In this document: in pieces, positions 7,576-15,709 of the stretch | How the letters are laid out: every line of letters starts with the position of its first letter | Position numbering within the stretch: the stretch's first letter is position 1 | Assembly (NCBI GenBank): GCA_023393165.1 | Contig: JAEWMJ010000057.1 | Span: 1-64,000, forward strand | Reading direction: 5' to 3' | Length of the DNA: 64,000 bases | Source of the DNA: Bacillota bacterium | GTDB taxonomy: Bacteria; Bacillota; Clostridia; Christensenellales; Christensenellaceae | The notes under the pieces: model-generated | Told to the model about the DNA's origin: nothing | What the model saw: the letters and a program-made list of their open reading frames with translations, nothing else | Database searches by the model: none | Made by a program: the position numbers and the translations under genes

Positions 7576-8652
7576 ATGAAAAAAAGAACCCTAGCAATCA
7601 TCACGGCATTTTTGCTTGCCGCCGCATTGCTCTCCGGGTGCGGCGCATCCGGCGGGCAGCAGCCATCGCCATCCGTTTCCCCGCTGCCGTCCGAAACCGC
7701 AATCACCGTCTCGGCGCAGCCGTCCGGACAGCCGGAAGCTCCGGCGCAAAAAACGGACGTTTCCGTAGCCGCCCTGATTGGGCCGACCGGCATGGGGCTT
7801 GTGAAACTGATGGACGATCAGGACCAGGGAAAAACGCAAAACAATTATTCGTTCATACTGTCCGGAACGCCGGATGATATCGTTGCCAAGATCACCTCCG
7901 GCGAGGCTGATATTGCGGCCGTTCCAGTGAACCTTGCCCCCACGCTTTACAACAAGACCAGCGGCAACGTGAAACTTCTTGCAATCAACACGCTGGGCGT
8001 GCTGTACGTTGTGGAAAACGGAAATACCGTCAAGACGCTCGCAGACCTGAAGGGCAAGACATTATACGCGTCCGGCCAGGCCGCGACGCCGGAATACGCG
8101 CTCAATTATATTCTTTCCAAAAACGGTATAAAGCCGGGAACCGACGTCACAATTGAATACAAGGCGGACCACTCCGAACTGGCCTCTCTGGTCATGGCGG
8201 ATAAGGCAGATCTTGCGGTGCTGCCCGAACCGTTTGTGACCACGGTAACCGGGAAAGACAAAGACGTGCATGTCGCGCTGGACCTGACAAAAGAATGGCA
8301 GGGAATCAAGGACAACAACGGCAGTTCACTGATCATGGGCGTAATGATCGTACGGAAAGATTTTGCGGATAAAAATCCGGAGGCGCTTTCAATATTCATG
8401 GACGAATACAAGGCGTCCACCGAATATGTAAACGCCAACGCCAGGGACGCCTCGGTCCTGGTTGAAAAATACGGCATCATGGCTTCAGCTGCGCTTGCGG
8501 AAAAAGCGATCCCGAACTGCAATATCGTGTATATCGACGGGCAGGAAATGAAAGACCAGATTGCGCCTTTTTATCAGATTCTTTTTGATATGAATCCGAA
8601 ATCCATAGGAGGAGCTCTTCCCGATGACGCGTTCTATTATATCAAGCAATAA
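7576..8652 (+). CDS. ABC importer substrate-binding lipoprotein (SsuA/NMT1-like)
   Basis: A 358-aa lipoprotein: signal peptide with lipobox L-L-S-G-C at ~20-24, then a Ser/Pro/Gln-rich linker to about residue 65. The binding domain has the family features I-T-S-G-E-A-D-I-A-A-V-P, T-L-A-D-L-K-G-K-T-L-Y, and D-L-A-V-L-P-E-P-F-V. Such proteins deliver sulfonates, nitrate, taurine or pyrimidine precursors; the ligand cannot be read here. The ATG at 7576 has AAGGTGG upstream and was preferred to 7564. The 3' end overlaps the permease start by 29 bp. Confidence 0.88.
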   Translation: MKKRTLAIITAFLLAAALLSGCGASGGQQPSPSVSPLPSETAITVSAQPSGQPEAPAQKTDVSVAALIGPTGMGLVKLMDDQDQGKTQNNYSFILSGTPDDIVAKITSGEADIAAVPVNLAPTLYNKTSGNVKLLAINTLGVLYVVENGNTVKTLADLKGKTLYASGQAATPEYALNYILSKNGIKPGTDVTIEYKADHSELASLVMADKADLAVLPEPFVTTVTGKDKDVHVALDLTKEWQGIKDNNGSSLIMGVMIVRKDFADKNPEALSIFMDEYKASTEYVNANARDASVLVEKYGIMASAALAEKAIPNCNIVYIDGQEMKDQIAPFYQILFDMNPKSIGGALPDDAFYYIKQ

Positions 8653-9436
8653 AACAACGCAAAAGGACACGCGGGTTTTGGGGGATCCCAAAAAAAGAAT
8701 AACGAGGAGATTACTGATCGCAGCCATATGGATTGCGGTCTGGTATGCGGCATACAGCATCGTGCGGCAGGAGATACTTATAGTATCTCCCGGCCAGGTG
8801 CTCGTCCGCCTGATAACCCTTTTTGGAGAAGGCGAATTCTGGTGGTCCACTTTTTCTTCGCTGCTTCGGATCGTAACCGGGTTTTTACTTGCGACCGCTG
8901 TCGGATGCGCAGTGGCGGTGCTTGCCTATATATCCCCTTTCCTTTATGATCTTGCAAATCCCATGATAAGGATTATCCGGGCGACCCCTGTAACGTCTTT
9001 TATCATACTTGCGCTTATCTGGCTGAAAACAGACAGCGTGCCTGTTTTCGCATCCTTCCTGATGGTATTCCCCATCATATGGGAAAACGTCTACAAGGGC
9101 ATCCAAAGCGCAAACCCGGATCTTTTGGATATGGCAAAGGTTTTCCGTCTGAAAAAGGGAACCGTACTGAAAAGGATCTATATTCCGTCGGTAATGCCGT
9201 ATTTTATTGCCGCCTGCAATATCAGCATCGGGATGGCATGGAAAGCTGGAATCGCGGCCGAAATTCTGGGTGTGCCCATCCATTCCATAGGCACACGGCT
9301 ATACCAGGCCAAGATCTATCTGGAAACCCTGGATGTGTTCACCTGGACCGCCGTTGTAATCATATTGAGCGTAGTTCTGGAAAAAGCCTTCATCGATCTT
9401 TTAAAAAAGGCGGGAGAAAAATACAACGTAAGGTAA
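8624..9436 (+). CDS. ABC importer permease (SsuC/TauC family)
   Basis: A 270-aa inner-membrane protein with about six hydrophobic segments. The EAA-type coupling loop is near 155-190 (N-P-D-L-L-D-M-A-K-V-F-R-L, then F-x-x-I-Y-I-P-S-V-M-P-Y). It starts at an ATG behind GGAGGAG within the end of the binding-protein gene, so translation is coupled. Its stop codon lies inside the left terminal repeat of the element at 9429-9704: the last residues K-Y-N-V-R and the TAA come from TAAGGTAA. The original C-terminus may therefore have been altered by the element. Confidence 0.9.
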   Translation: MTRSIISSNKTTQKDTRVLGDPKKRITRRLLIAAIWIAVWYAAYSIVRQEILIVSPGQVLVRLITLFGEGEFWWSTFSSLLRIVTGFLLATAVGCAVAVLAYISPFLYDLANPMIRIIRATPVTSFIILALIWLKTDSVPVFASFLMVFPIIWENVYKGIQSANPDLLDMAKVFRLKKGTVLKRIYIPSVMPYFIAACNISIGMAWKAGIAAEILGVPIHSIGTRLYQAKIYLETLDVFTWTAVVIILSVVLEKAFIDLLKKAGEKYNVR

Positions 9437-9704
9437 AGGGAGTCGAACCCATACGGTTCAGAGGGCGCCAGGCACGGCATTACTGCGTTGCCGCGCTTTG
9501 CCGTAGCACCACTACGGCTGCATCACGGCGTCTTGTACTGCCAAGCCTTACGCCACTCTGAACTCGCAGACCCAAAAAGCGTCGTTTGGGATGCAGTTCG
9601 CGGAAGAGGAAGGAGCCATAGTGGCGCTATGGCGACTGACGATGACAAAAAAATGCGCCCAAACGACGGCTTTTGGGCGCATGAGTTCGAATCTCTTTAC
9701 CTTA
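9429..9704. repeat. 276-bp palindromic element with tRNA T-arm-like ends inside the ABC operon
   Basis: The ends are inverted repeats: 9429-9450 and 9683-9704 match at 19 of 22 positions. Read inward-out, each end is a T-arm-like hairpin (GGGTTCGACTCCC or GAGTTCGAATCTC) followed by TTTACCTTA. The two versions differ by a paired G/C to A/T change that keeps the stem. Inside are further inverted repeats: 9456-9467 with 9551-9563, 9571-9590 with 9658-9677, and a small hairpin at 9616-9632. No credible ORF is present. It separates the permease from its ATPase. Confidence 0.8.
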
Positions 9705-9732
9705 AAGCTTTGACGCAAGGGAGTGATCTTTT

Positions 9733-10437
9733 TTGGCGGTATATATCCGTAACTTAACAAAATCATTGGGCGGCCGGGAGGTATTCCGGGATTTCAGCCT
9801 GGAAATGCCGGATACCGGATGCGTATGTTTTTTCGGTCCGTCGGGCAGCGGAAAAACTACGCTTTTAAACCTGCTGGCCGGCATTGTTTTGCCGGACGCG
9901 GGGAGCATAGAATTTACGCCGGGCAGCAGGCTGTCGTATGTATTCCAGGAAGACCGCCTGCTTCCATGGATCAGCGCCGCCGAAAATGTAAAACTGGTTG
10001 TCCAGGATAAAAAAGACGTAAAAACTGCCGCCGAGCGCTGGCTGAAAGAGGTTTCCCTTGAGGAATCGGCTGATAAGATTCCGGGAGAATTAAGCGGGGG
10101 CATGCGCCAACGCGTTGCCCTGGCGCGCGCTTTCGCCTACGGCGGCAACATCCTGCTTTTAGACGAGCCGTTCCAGGGGATAGACGCGCAGATTAAAAGC
10201 GGTCTTATATCCCTGCTTTCAAAAATGAAGACCGAAAAACTTCTGGTTTTGATCACGCATTATCCGGAAGAGGCCGCGAGACTTTCGGACATGATCCATG
10301 CGATCGCCTTCCCTCCGGTCCGGATCATGGATACGCTCCGGATAACGGATGAAATCCGCGGGAGCGATGAGCTTATGTCCCAAACAATCAGAAAACTGGC
10401 CTCGTATTATCCGTCCGCAGGCCAGCCGCCGGAATGA
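9733..10437 (+). CDS. ABC importer ATP-binding protein (SsuB/TauB family)
   Basis: A 234-aa ATPase: Walker A G-P-S-G-S-G-K-T-T (~35-43), Q-loop F-Q-E-D-R-L-L-P-W, signature L-S-G-G-M-R-Q-R-V, Walker B I-L-L-L-D-E-P-F, and the H-loop histidine in L-I-T-H-Y. The only sensible start is TTG at 9733 with AGGGAG upstream. It completes the importer begun at 7576, although a 276-bp repeat now separates it from the permease. Expression presumably reads through the element. Confidence 0.9.
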   Translation: MAVYIRNLTKSLGGREVFRDFSLEMPDTGCVCFFGPSGSGKTTLLNLLAGIVLPDAGSIEFTPGSRLSYVFQEDRLLPWISAAENVKLVVQDKKDVKTAAERWLKEVSLEESADKIPGELSGGMRQRVALARAFAYGGNILLLDEPFQGIDAQIKSGLISLLSKMKTEKLLVLITHYPEEAARLSDMIHAIAFPPVRIMDTLRITDEIRGSDELMSQTIRKLASYYPSAGQPPE

Positions 10438-10458
10438 TTTTAATACCTTATCCAAACA

Positions 10459-11442
10459 TTATTGGTAGACTTCCAATATTTTTTTAAGCCTGTCTTTTAC
10501 TTCATTCCTGAAATCCGGCGGGGACAAGACTTCCACACTGTCCGCCATCTGCAGCACAAAATACAGCATCCCCTGCCTCACGGCGCGGACGCTTGCCAAA
10601 AAATGCTGGTCGTCCAGCTTTTTGATTTTCATATCGTCGCCGAATTTGTCCTGCATAGTCTGCAGGATCTCATCCCTGCATTTCAGGTCTATCCTCTCTT
10701 CCGTGCCCGAAAACATATGGATGTGCCTGTTGGAATATTCCGCAATATCGAGTCCGTCCTCAAAACCGGGAATACCTGTCACCGGTTCCGCGGGCTCGTT
10801 CAGTATCGTAATATTGCTGATCTTTTCCAGGCGCAGATTGGAAAGGGATTCATATTTAGGATATTTGCACACAAGATAATAATAATCATTGATCCATATG
10901 ATATGGTACGGGCTTACCACCCTTGGAACGCTGTCTTTCTTTTCCATGGTCCTTCCAAATGTATATTTCAGATACAGAAAGCTCACCTGCTTTCCTTTAT
11001 CGATTGCCTCGGTCAGTACGTCTATGTTGTAAAATATGGCGCGGTTATCGCATTTTATGCGCTTATGCAGGTAATTTACCTTTTCCAGCCTGCTTTCGTC
11101 GTATTTATTCGTCAGCTTTTTCAGTTTATTCACGATCTCTTTGGATTGAGATTTGGAAATAAATTTCGCGGAAAGAACCGCGTCCGTCAAAAGACGCAGT
11201 TCCGAGAATTCAAATTCATTTTCCCGAAGGTAATATCCCTTGTTGTTTTCTTCGTAAGTGCTGATGTCAACCCCCCTGTCCATGAGCGTCCGCATATCCT
11301 CATAAATTGCGCGCCGGTCGGCGGTTATTCCTTCCGGTTTTAATTTATTTATGATAGCGTTCACAGATATCGGGTGATCTACATTTGTATCTCTTTTTAG
11401 TATTTCGTATACCAGCAGAAGCCTTTCCCTGTTATGAGACAT
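10459..11442 (-). CDS. WYL-domain transcriptional regulator
   Basis: A 327-aa protein: N-terminal winged HTH of the DeoR/HTH_11 type (V-N-A-I-I-N-K-L-K, D-R-R-A-I-Y-E-D-M-R-T-L). A WYL domain spans ~140-230 (V-S-P-Y-H-I-I-W-I-N-D-Y-Y-Y-L-V-C) and a WCX-like C-terminus carries the dimer contact. WYL regulators sense small ligands or nucleic-acid pieces in many bacteria; the ligand is unknown here. GGGAGG precedes the ATG. It converges with the ABC importer operon (22-bp gap) and stands alone. Confidence 0.88.
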   Translation of the reverse strand: MSHNRERLLLVYEILKRDTNVDHPISVNAIINKLKPEGITADRRAIYEDMRTLMDRGVDISTYEENNKGYYLRENEFEFSELRLLTDAVLSAKFISKSQSKEIVNKLKKLTNKYDESRLEKVNYLHKRIKCDNRAIFYNIDVLTEAIDKGKQVSFLYLKYTFGRTMEKKDSVPRVVSPYHIIWINDYYYLVCKYPKYESLSNLRLEKISNITILNEPAEPVTGIPGFEDGLDIAEYSNRHIHMFSGTEERIDLKCRDEILQTMQDKFGDDMKIKKLDDQHFLASVRAVRQGMLYFVLQMADSVEVLSPPDFRNEVKDRLKKILEVYQ

Positions 11443-11581
11443 CTTCTTTTCCTCCCCGCCTTAAGCGCAACATCCCGCGCTTAAGTTTTTCCTTTGGATT
11501 ATCTGATTAAAATGTATAAAAATTCCATTAATTGTATTGTAAATAATTTTGCTAATAATGTCAATTTATGTTTTTAATTTT

Positions 11582-12853
11582 TCATATAATTGCGGCATGC
11601 ATCAGCATTTTAACATTATCGGCATATATTGTGTCGAACTGCGATATCGGAAGAGGATTTTCGCCTTTTCCCACTTCCACCGTATAACCGGGCCTGCCGG
11701 TTTCCTTGACAAACCAATCCTTATATCCTCCGGTGCTTGCTATACCCTGGGCTTCCTCGAGCTTGTATCCGCTGTCGCGCGCAAGCGCCTCGCCTATGGT
11801 CCTTGCATCCTCATGCGCCAGATTTAAGAAATTCCAGAATATGACCTGCCCCTGGGAGTGGTAAGCCATGGCCAGCCTGAAATCGTGGATCCTGGTGAAA
11901 TTCGCCACCGCATGGGATTCCGGCTCGGATTCCGGGTAGGGTCCCGGGTATCTTCTCGGTCCGGGCCCTGTAATCCCCAGTTCAGCCGCCGCGGTTACGG
12001 ATTCATTCCACGCGGCGTCATAATTGTGGTTCAGATCAACTCCATGGATATTTGCCTGCCAAACGGTGGAAAAATCCGTTCTTCCCTGATTCCAGCTGAT
12101 CAGATCGTAATAATAGGGGTTCTCCTGAGAAAGACCGTTCAGTACGAGATCCACACCGTCCGGGTTCACCATGGGTATCAGATAAACAGAGCTTTTTCTC
12201 CATACATCCCTCGGATCGTAACCGCCAAGCAATCCCCCGAACGCATATGCACGGGCAAAATCTTCAATAAACTTCATGAGCACGGGAGCCGTGATCCATT
12301 CCAGGGCGTGATGGGCGGCATTGTAAAAGACTTCGTTGGGTCCCCTTCCCAGCCGAATATAATAAAGTTTTCTATTGAGAACGCTTCTTCCAACAAATCC
12401 AATTTCAAGAAAAGGATATCTTGCCTGAAGGCCAATGAGGTCCCGCTCCATGATGTCGTATGTATAATTGATATTGGTATCCACCACGTTAAAGCGGAAA
12501 GGTATGATGATTTCCTCTCCCGGCTGCAGCCTGAGCGGCCTGAGTTCCGGATTGGCCGTCTCGATCTGTTCGACGCTGCTGTAAAACCGCCTTGCCAGCC
12601 TGTAGAGATTATCTCCGCTTTTGATCCTGTAGGTGGTATATCCCAGCAAATACTTTTCCATTACTGCATAAGTTTTAGGACCAATTATGCCGTCGGCCGG
12701 CAGATTATGATCTTTCTGGAACTGTTTCACCGCTTCTTCGGTAATATCGCTGTATAAGCCGCAGACGATTACCTTGTCGTACCCCAGCTTTTTTAACAGC
12801 GCCTGAATTTCCAGCACATCACTGCCTATCATCCCCAGTCGCAGTGTTCTCAT
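11582..12853 (-). CDS. M14 zinc carboxypeptidase with PG-binding and LysM domains
   Basis: A 423-aa protein. A peptidoglycan_binding_1 repeat (~1-65: G-S-D-V-L-E-I-Q-A-L-L-K-K-L-G-Y) is followed by LysM (~72-118: Y-R-I-K-S-G-D-N-L-Y-R-L-A-R-R-F), then an M14 domain. Zinc ligands are H-x-x-E in H-H-A-L-E-W and a later His, with catalytic Glu in Y-T-V-E-V-G-K-G. The layout equals gamma-D-glutamyl-diaminopimelate peptidase I of Lysinibacillus, which cuts spore or cell-wall peptides. No export signal is present, as in that enzyme. The ATG at 12853 has AAAGGG upstream; the longer frame has no site. Confidence 0.88.
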   Translation of the reverse strand: MRTLRLGMIGSDVLEIQALLKKLGYDKVIVCGLYSDITEEAVKQFQKDHNLPADGIIGPKTYAVMEKYLLGYTTYRIKSGDNLYRLARRFYSSVEQIETANPELRPLRLQPGEEIIIPFRFNVVDTNINYTYDIMERDLIGLQARYPFLEIGFVGRSVLNRKLYYIRLGRGPNEVFYNAAHHALEWITAPVLMKFIEDFARAYAFGGLLGGYDPRDVWRKSSVYLIPMVNPDGVDLVLNGLSQENPYYYDLISWNQGRTDFSTVWQANIHGVDLNHNYDAAWNESVTAAAELGITGPGPRRYPGPYPESEPESHAVANFTRIHDFRLAMAYHSQGQVIFWNFLNLAHEDARTIGEALARDSGYKLEEAQGIASTGGYKDWFVKETGRPGYTVEVGKGENPLPISQFDTIYADNVKMLMHAAII

Positions 12854-12990
12854 AATATTCAACCCTTTCCAAACGAGTTTAAAAATAAGATTGCTTTTTT
12901 CAAGCAAACTACTATTATTGTATTGGAATAAAACTTTTTCTGTGACTCGCAAAACCGTTTCGTAAATCAATTATTTTTTTTACGCAGGTA

Positions 12991-13021
12991 TTGACTTTGC
13001 CCCAAGGGTAAAGATTACTCT
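12991..13021 (+). promoter_or_regulatory. MerR-type promoter with 19-bp spacer and dyad operator
   Basis: TTGACT (12991-12996) and TACTCT (13016-13021) are 19 bp apart, the overlong spacing typical of promoters untwisted by MerR proteins. The spacer holds the imperfect dyad CTTTGCCC-CAA-GGGTAAAG (one mismatch), and the merR gene starts 40 bp later. Autoregulation is inferred. Confidence 0.8.
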
Positions 13022-13061
13022 ATTAAGAGAACATGTTCTGATATTAAATAAGGAGGCTAAT

Positions 13062-13853
13062 ATGCTGGCAATCGGCGAGTTTTCAAGAATATGCATGGTT
13101 ACCGCCAAAACACTGCGGCACTACGACGGGATCGGCCTGCTGAAACCGGCACGCTATCACGCCGAAACCGGATACCGGTTTTACGACGCATCTCAGTTAA
13201 AAGACATGCAGTATATCAAGAAGCTTAAAAGCTACGGATTTTCTCTTGAGGAAATCAAAGAGCTGCTACACGCGGACGGAATGGCGTTAAAAAGAGCCAT
13301 GGAAAAAAAATTCTCGTCTCTGGCTAAGGAAATAGAAGAGCAGAAAAGCCTCCTTTCCCTGATGGAAAAAGATATTTGGAATTTAGAGAAAGGATTGGAT
13401 TTTATGAATATCGAAAAAATGGATATCAAACTGGTTGAAACCATTGATACCAATATGGTAAGCGTGCGCGGGAATATCGCGATACGCGATTTTGACAAAC
13501 TGTTCTTAAGGCTCACGGATTTAATGGAGCAGACAGGAGCGGTCTGTGCCGGAGGGCTCCTTGCCATCTACCACTCCCCGGAATTCGACCCGGAAGATAC
13601 GGACCTTGAAATAGGATACCCGGTAACCGCCGCAAGCGACCATACCAGAACGCTGAAGGGCGGCCCGTGCGCCGCAGCCGTGCACAAAGGAGAATACGGC
13701 AAACTGCACGAAACCTATACCCGCCTGGGCGCCTGGATCGATTCCAAGGGGTATGCCATATCCGCTCCCCCATACGAGATCTATCTGAACGATCCCAGGG
13801 AAGTTCCCCCGGACCAGCTGATAACCGAAGTGTATTTCCCCATTAACAAATAA
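13062..13853 (+). CDS. MerR-family regulator with GyrI-like effector domain
   Basis: A 263-aa protein: MerR HTH (I-G-E-F-S-R-I-C-M-V-T-A-K-T-L-R-H-Y-D), a coiled-coil linker (~75-120), and a C-terminal GyrI-like/SOUL-type domain (V-S-V-R-G-N-I, T-D-L-E-I-G-Y-P-V, C-A-A-A-V-H-K-G-E-Y, E-I-Y-L-N-D-P). This is the BmrR/TipA-like layout for sensing amphipathic drugs or metabolites. TAAGGAGG precedes the ATG. No dedicated target gene follows; the next genes lie on the other strand. Confidence 0.9.
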   Translation: MLAIGEFSRICMVTAKTLRHYDGIGLLKPARYHAETGYRFYDASQLKDMQYIKKLKSYGFSLEEIKELLHADGMALKRAMEKKFSSLAKEIEEQKSLLSLMEKDIWNLEKGLDFMNIEKMDIKLVETIDTNMVSVRGNIAIRDFDKLFLRLTDLMEQTGAVCAGGLLAIYHSPEFDPEDTDLEIGYPVTAASDHTRTLKGGPCAAAVHKGEYGKLHETYTRLGAWIDSKGYAISAPPYEIYLNDPREVPPDQLITEVYFPINK

Positions 13854-13872
13854 TTTCACTTACCCAAATTTA

Positions 13873-13909
13873 CCCCACCTTTTCTTTCAGGTAAAAAGAA
13901 AAGGTGGGG
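13873..13909. terminator. Strong hairpin downstream of the merR gene
   Basis: CCCCACCTTTTCTTT at 13873-13887 pairs perfectly with its complement at 13895-13909 (15-bp stem, 7-nt loop). It lies 20 bp after the merR stop and also faces the end of the acetyltransferase pseudogene. No T-run follows on the plus strand, so termination efficiency is uncertain. Confidence 0.55.
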
Positions 13910-13951
13910 CCAAAAGAAAACCTAAACGAATTATAAATACGAATTATCAGA

Positions 13952-14223
13952 TTATAAATTCACTAACGCGTTAATATTTCCCTTCACGATATTGGACAGA
14001 TTCTTTCGGACTGTTTCATCATCCCAATTCCACCACTTAAGTTTTATAAGCTGTTTATGGGATAATGATAAAGAACATTGTTGTTCTCAAATTTTACGGG
14101 ATCATTTACAAAGTCGTTATACATTGTATAATCCCCGACAATAATATTTGGTTTGGTAACAGCCGGTTTTAAATAAACTGTCTGTTTATCGCCTTCTCTT
14201 GGATAAATCCTGTTGCAGTTCAT
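13952..14223 (-). pseudogene. Vat/CatB-type O-acetyltransferase with internal deletion
   Basis: The minus-strand ATG at 14223, behind GAGGAGG, opens M-N-C-N-R-I-Y-P-R-E-G-D-K and continues to V-G-D-Y-T-M-Y-N-D-F and L-Y-H-Y-P-I-N before a stop at 14044-14046. These are the opening blocks of streptogramin A/virginiamycin-type xenobiotic acetyltransferases. In another frame the sequence continues L-I-K-L-K-W-W-N-W-D and ends at 13952, which is that family's C-terminus. The ~110-residue hexapeptide-repeat core carrying the active-site His is missing. The gene is a two-ended remnant and cannot be active. Confidence 0.8.
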
Positions 14224-14274
14224 AATTTTCCTCCTCAGGTCCGACGCCTTTTTTTAAAAAAAGAAGGTACAGCA

Positions 14275-15507
14275 TCAATCGGTGAATTTCCGCGTAAACA
14301 TGTTTTCGCCTTCCAGCAGGCTTGGGATAGTATCGAATCCCAGGCGTTTCAACAGTTCTATCACGTAAGGGTTGTCCACCGGCGTTTCATACGCCGCCTC
14401 GCCGCCGTACCGGTCCACGTGTTCCGTTCCTTCCTCTCTCCCGATCAGCACGCGCGGTCCGCCCACGCATCCGCCGGGACAGCCCATTCCCTCAACAAAA
14501 TTTGCGCGGATATTCCCGTTTTTCACATCGTTCAGCAACCCCTTGCAGGCTGCCGCGCCGTCCGCCTGCACCGCTTTTAAGGGAATGTCCCTGTCCGGAA
14601 CCAGCCGCTCAAGGGTACTCTTAACCGCCCGGCTCACACCGCCCGTCCGGGCATAGATCCGTCCTGCCGTGGATGAATGGTCGCGCAAATCTTCTTCGCA
14701 TGCGGTAGGGTCTACATTTGCAATTTTAAATATATCCGCAGTTTCCTGAAACGTCAGCACAAAATCCACCGCGTCCTTTATATCCGGTTCCCGCGCCTCC
14801 GCCTTTTTTGCAATGCAGGGGCCTATAAAAACGGTTTTTGCATCGGGATGCAGTTTTTTGATCGCACGCCCGCAGGCGGCCATGGGAGATACCGAAGGCG
14901 GAATATGCGGAACGAGCAGGCTGTAAACCTTTCGGATCATTCCAATCCATACCGGACAGCAGCAGCTGGTCAACATAAAATCCTTATCGGTATGGATGGA
15001 CTTATCAAACTCCAGCGCTTCTTTCAGCGTCAGGATATCCGCAAAAAGCGCTACTTCGATCATACCGGCAAACCCAAGTTTTTTAAACGCCGTCCGCAGC
15101 TTTCCAGGCGTAACCGCCTCGCTGAACTGGCAGATATATGCCGGCGCGATCATTGCGTAAACCGGCTCCCGGCTTTTATGCAGGGTTTCCAGTACGGGAA
15201 TGATATCCCTGCAGCCGGCGAGGTTTTTATTTTTGCAAACATCTATGCATGCTCCGCAGCCCGTACAGTCTTTTTCGGAAATAACCACGTTTCCGTTTTC
15301 GTCTCTTTTGATCGCGTCAAAAAAACAGCTTTTTTCACAGTCATCCCCGCCGCAAAGGCAATCCGAAAGCCTTAAGACTGCCGGATGCTTGTCCGGATTC
15401 AAAAGGCAGTCCAAATGATGCGGATCAAAGTCCTCCAGGTCTTCTTTGCCATTACCATTCACATATGCTTGGACCGCACGGCGGTACAGTTCCTCAAAAG
15501 GCGTCAT
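14275..15507 (-). CDS. Monomeric [FeFe]-hydrogenase-type protein (H-cluster domain plus ferredoxin-like clusters)
   Basis: A 410-aa protein. Residues ~45-105 carry two Cys clusters (C-L-C-G-G-D-D-C-E-K-S-C; C-T-G-C-G-A-C-I-D-V-C). The rest is the hydrogenase large-subunit fold with H-cluster motifs L1 T-S-C-C-C-P-V-W, L2 G-P-C-I-A-K-K-A-E, and L3 E-G-M-G-C-P-G-G-C-V-G-G. L2 has GPC instead of the MPC usual in catalytic enzymes, a change reported for sensory or ancillary types. No PAS domain or HydB/HydC partner is adjacent. Either a hydrogen sensor or a low-activity enzyme is possible. The start is behind GGGAGGAG. Confidence 0.85.
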   Translation of the reverse strand: MTPFEELYRRAVQAYVNGNGKEDLEDFDPHHLDCLLNPDKHPAVLRLSDCLCGGDDCEKSCFFDAIKRDENGNVVISEKDCTGCGACIDVCKNKNLAGCRDIIPVLETLHKSREPVYAMIAPAYICQFSEAVTPGKLRTAFKKLGFAGMIEVALFADILTLKEALEFDKSIHTDKDFMLTSCCCPVWIGMIRKVYSLLVPHIPPSVSPMAACGRAIKKLHPDAKTVFIGPCIAKKAEAREPDIKDAVDFVLTFQETADIFKIANVDPTACEEDLRDHSSTAGRIYARTGGVSRAVKSTLERLVPDRDIPLKAVQADGAAACKGLLNDVKNGNIRANFVEGMGCPGGCVGGPRVLIGREEGTEHVDRYGGEAAYETPVDNPYVIELLKRLGFDTIPSLLEGENMFTRKFTD

Positions 15508-15539
15508 GCTTTGAACTCCTCCCTTATATTATTATATTT

Positions 15540-15569
15540 ATTTTAACCCCGAAAGCCGAATGGTATCAA
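15540..15569 (-). promoter_or_regulatory. Probable promoter of the hydrogenase-type gene
   Basis: On the minus strand TTGATA (15569-15564) and TAAAAT (15545-15540) are separated by 18 bp, ~35 bp before the start codon. It diverges from the marR promoter in the same 200-bp gap. Confidence 0.55.
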
Positions 15570-15619
15570 CATGTCCATTTTATATAATAATATTTTATAA
15601 ATATTTTATATTTTTTTTA

Positions 15620-15648
15620 TTGACTTAACCTCTGCATCGTCATATACT
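15620..15648 (+). promoter_or_regulatory. Sigma-A promoter of the marR-ABC exporter operon
   Basis: TTGACT at 15620-15625, a 17-bp spacer and TATACT at 15643-15648. Transcription should begin near 15655, directly before an inverted repeat at 15661-15695. Confidence 0.8.
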
Positions 15649-15660
15649 TATGAACTGTAA

Positions 15661-15695
15661 TATTTATGACTTATAAATATTATGATTCATAAATA
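15661..15695. promoter_or_regulatory. Candidate MarR operator
   Basis: TATTTATGA (15661-15669) and TCATAAATA (15687-15695) are perfect 9-bp inverted repeats. They lie between the predicted transcription start and the marR Shine-Dalgarno site, and related TTATAAAT-like half sites lie between the arms. The position fits repression of the gene's own operon. Confidence 0.7.
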
Positions 15696-15709
15696 AAGGA
15701 GGACCATGA

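Noticed and set aside
9437..9733. tRNA gene suspected from GTTCGAATC-like sequence
   Set aside because: Only T-arm-like hairpins occur, in inverted orientation at the two ends. No acceptor, D-arm or anticodon arm can be built around either.
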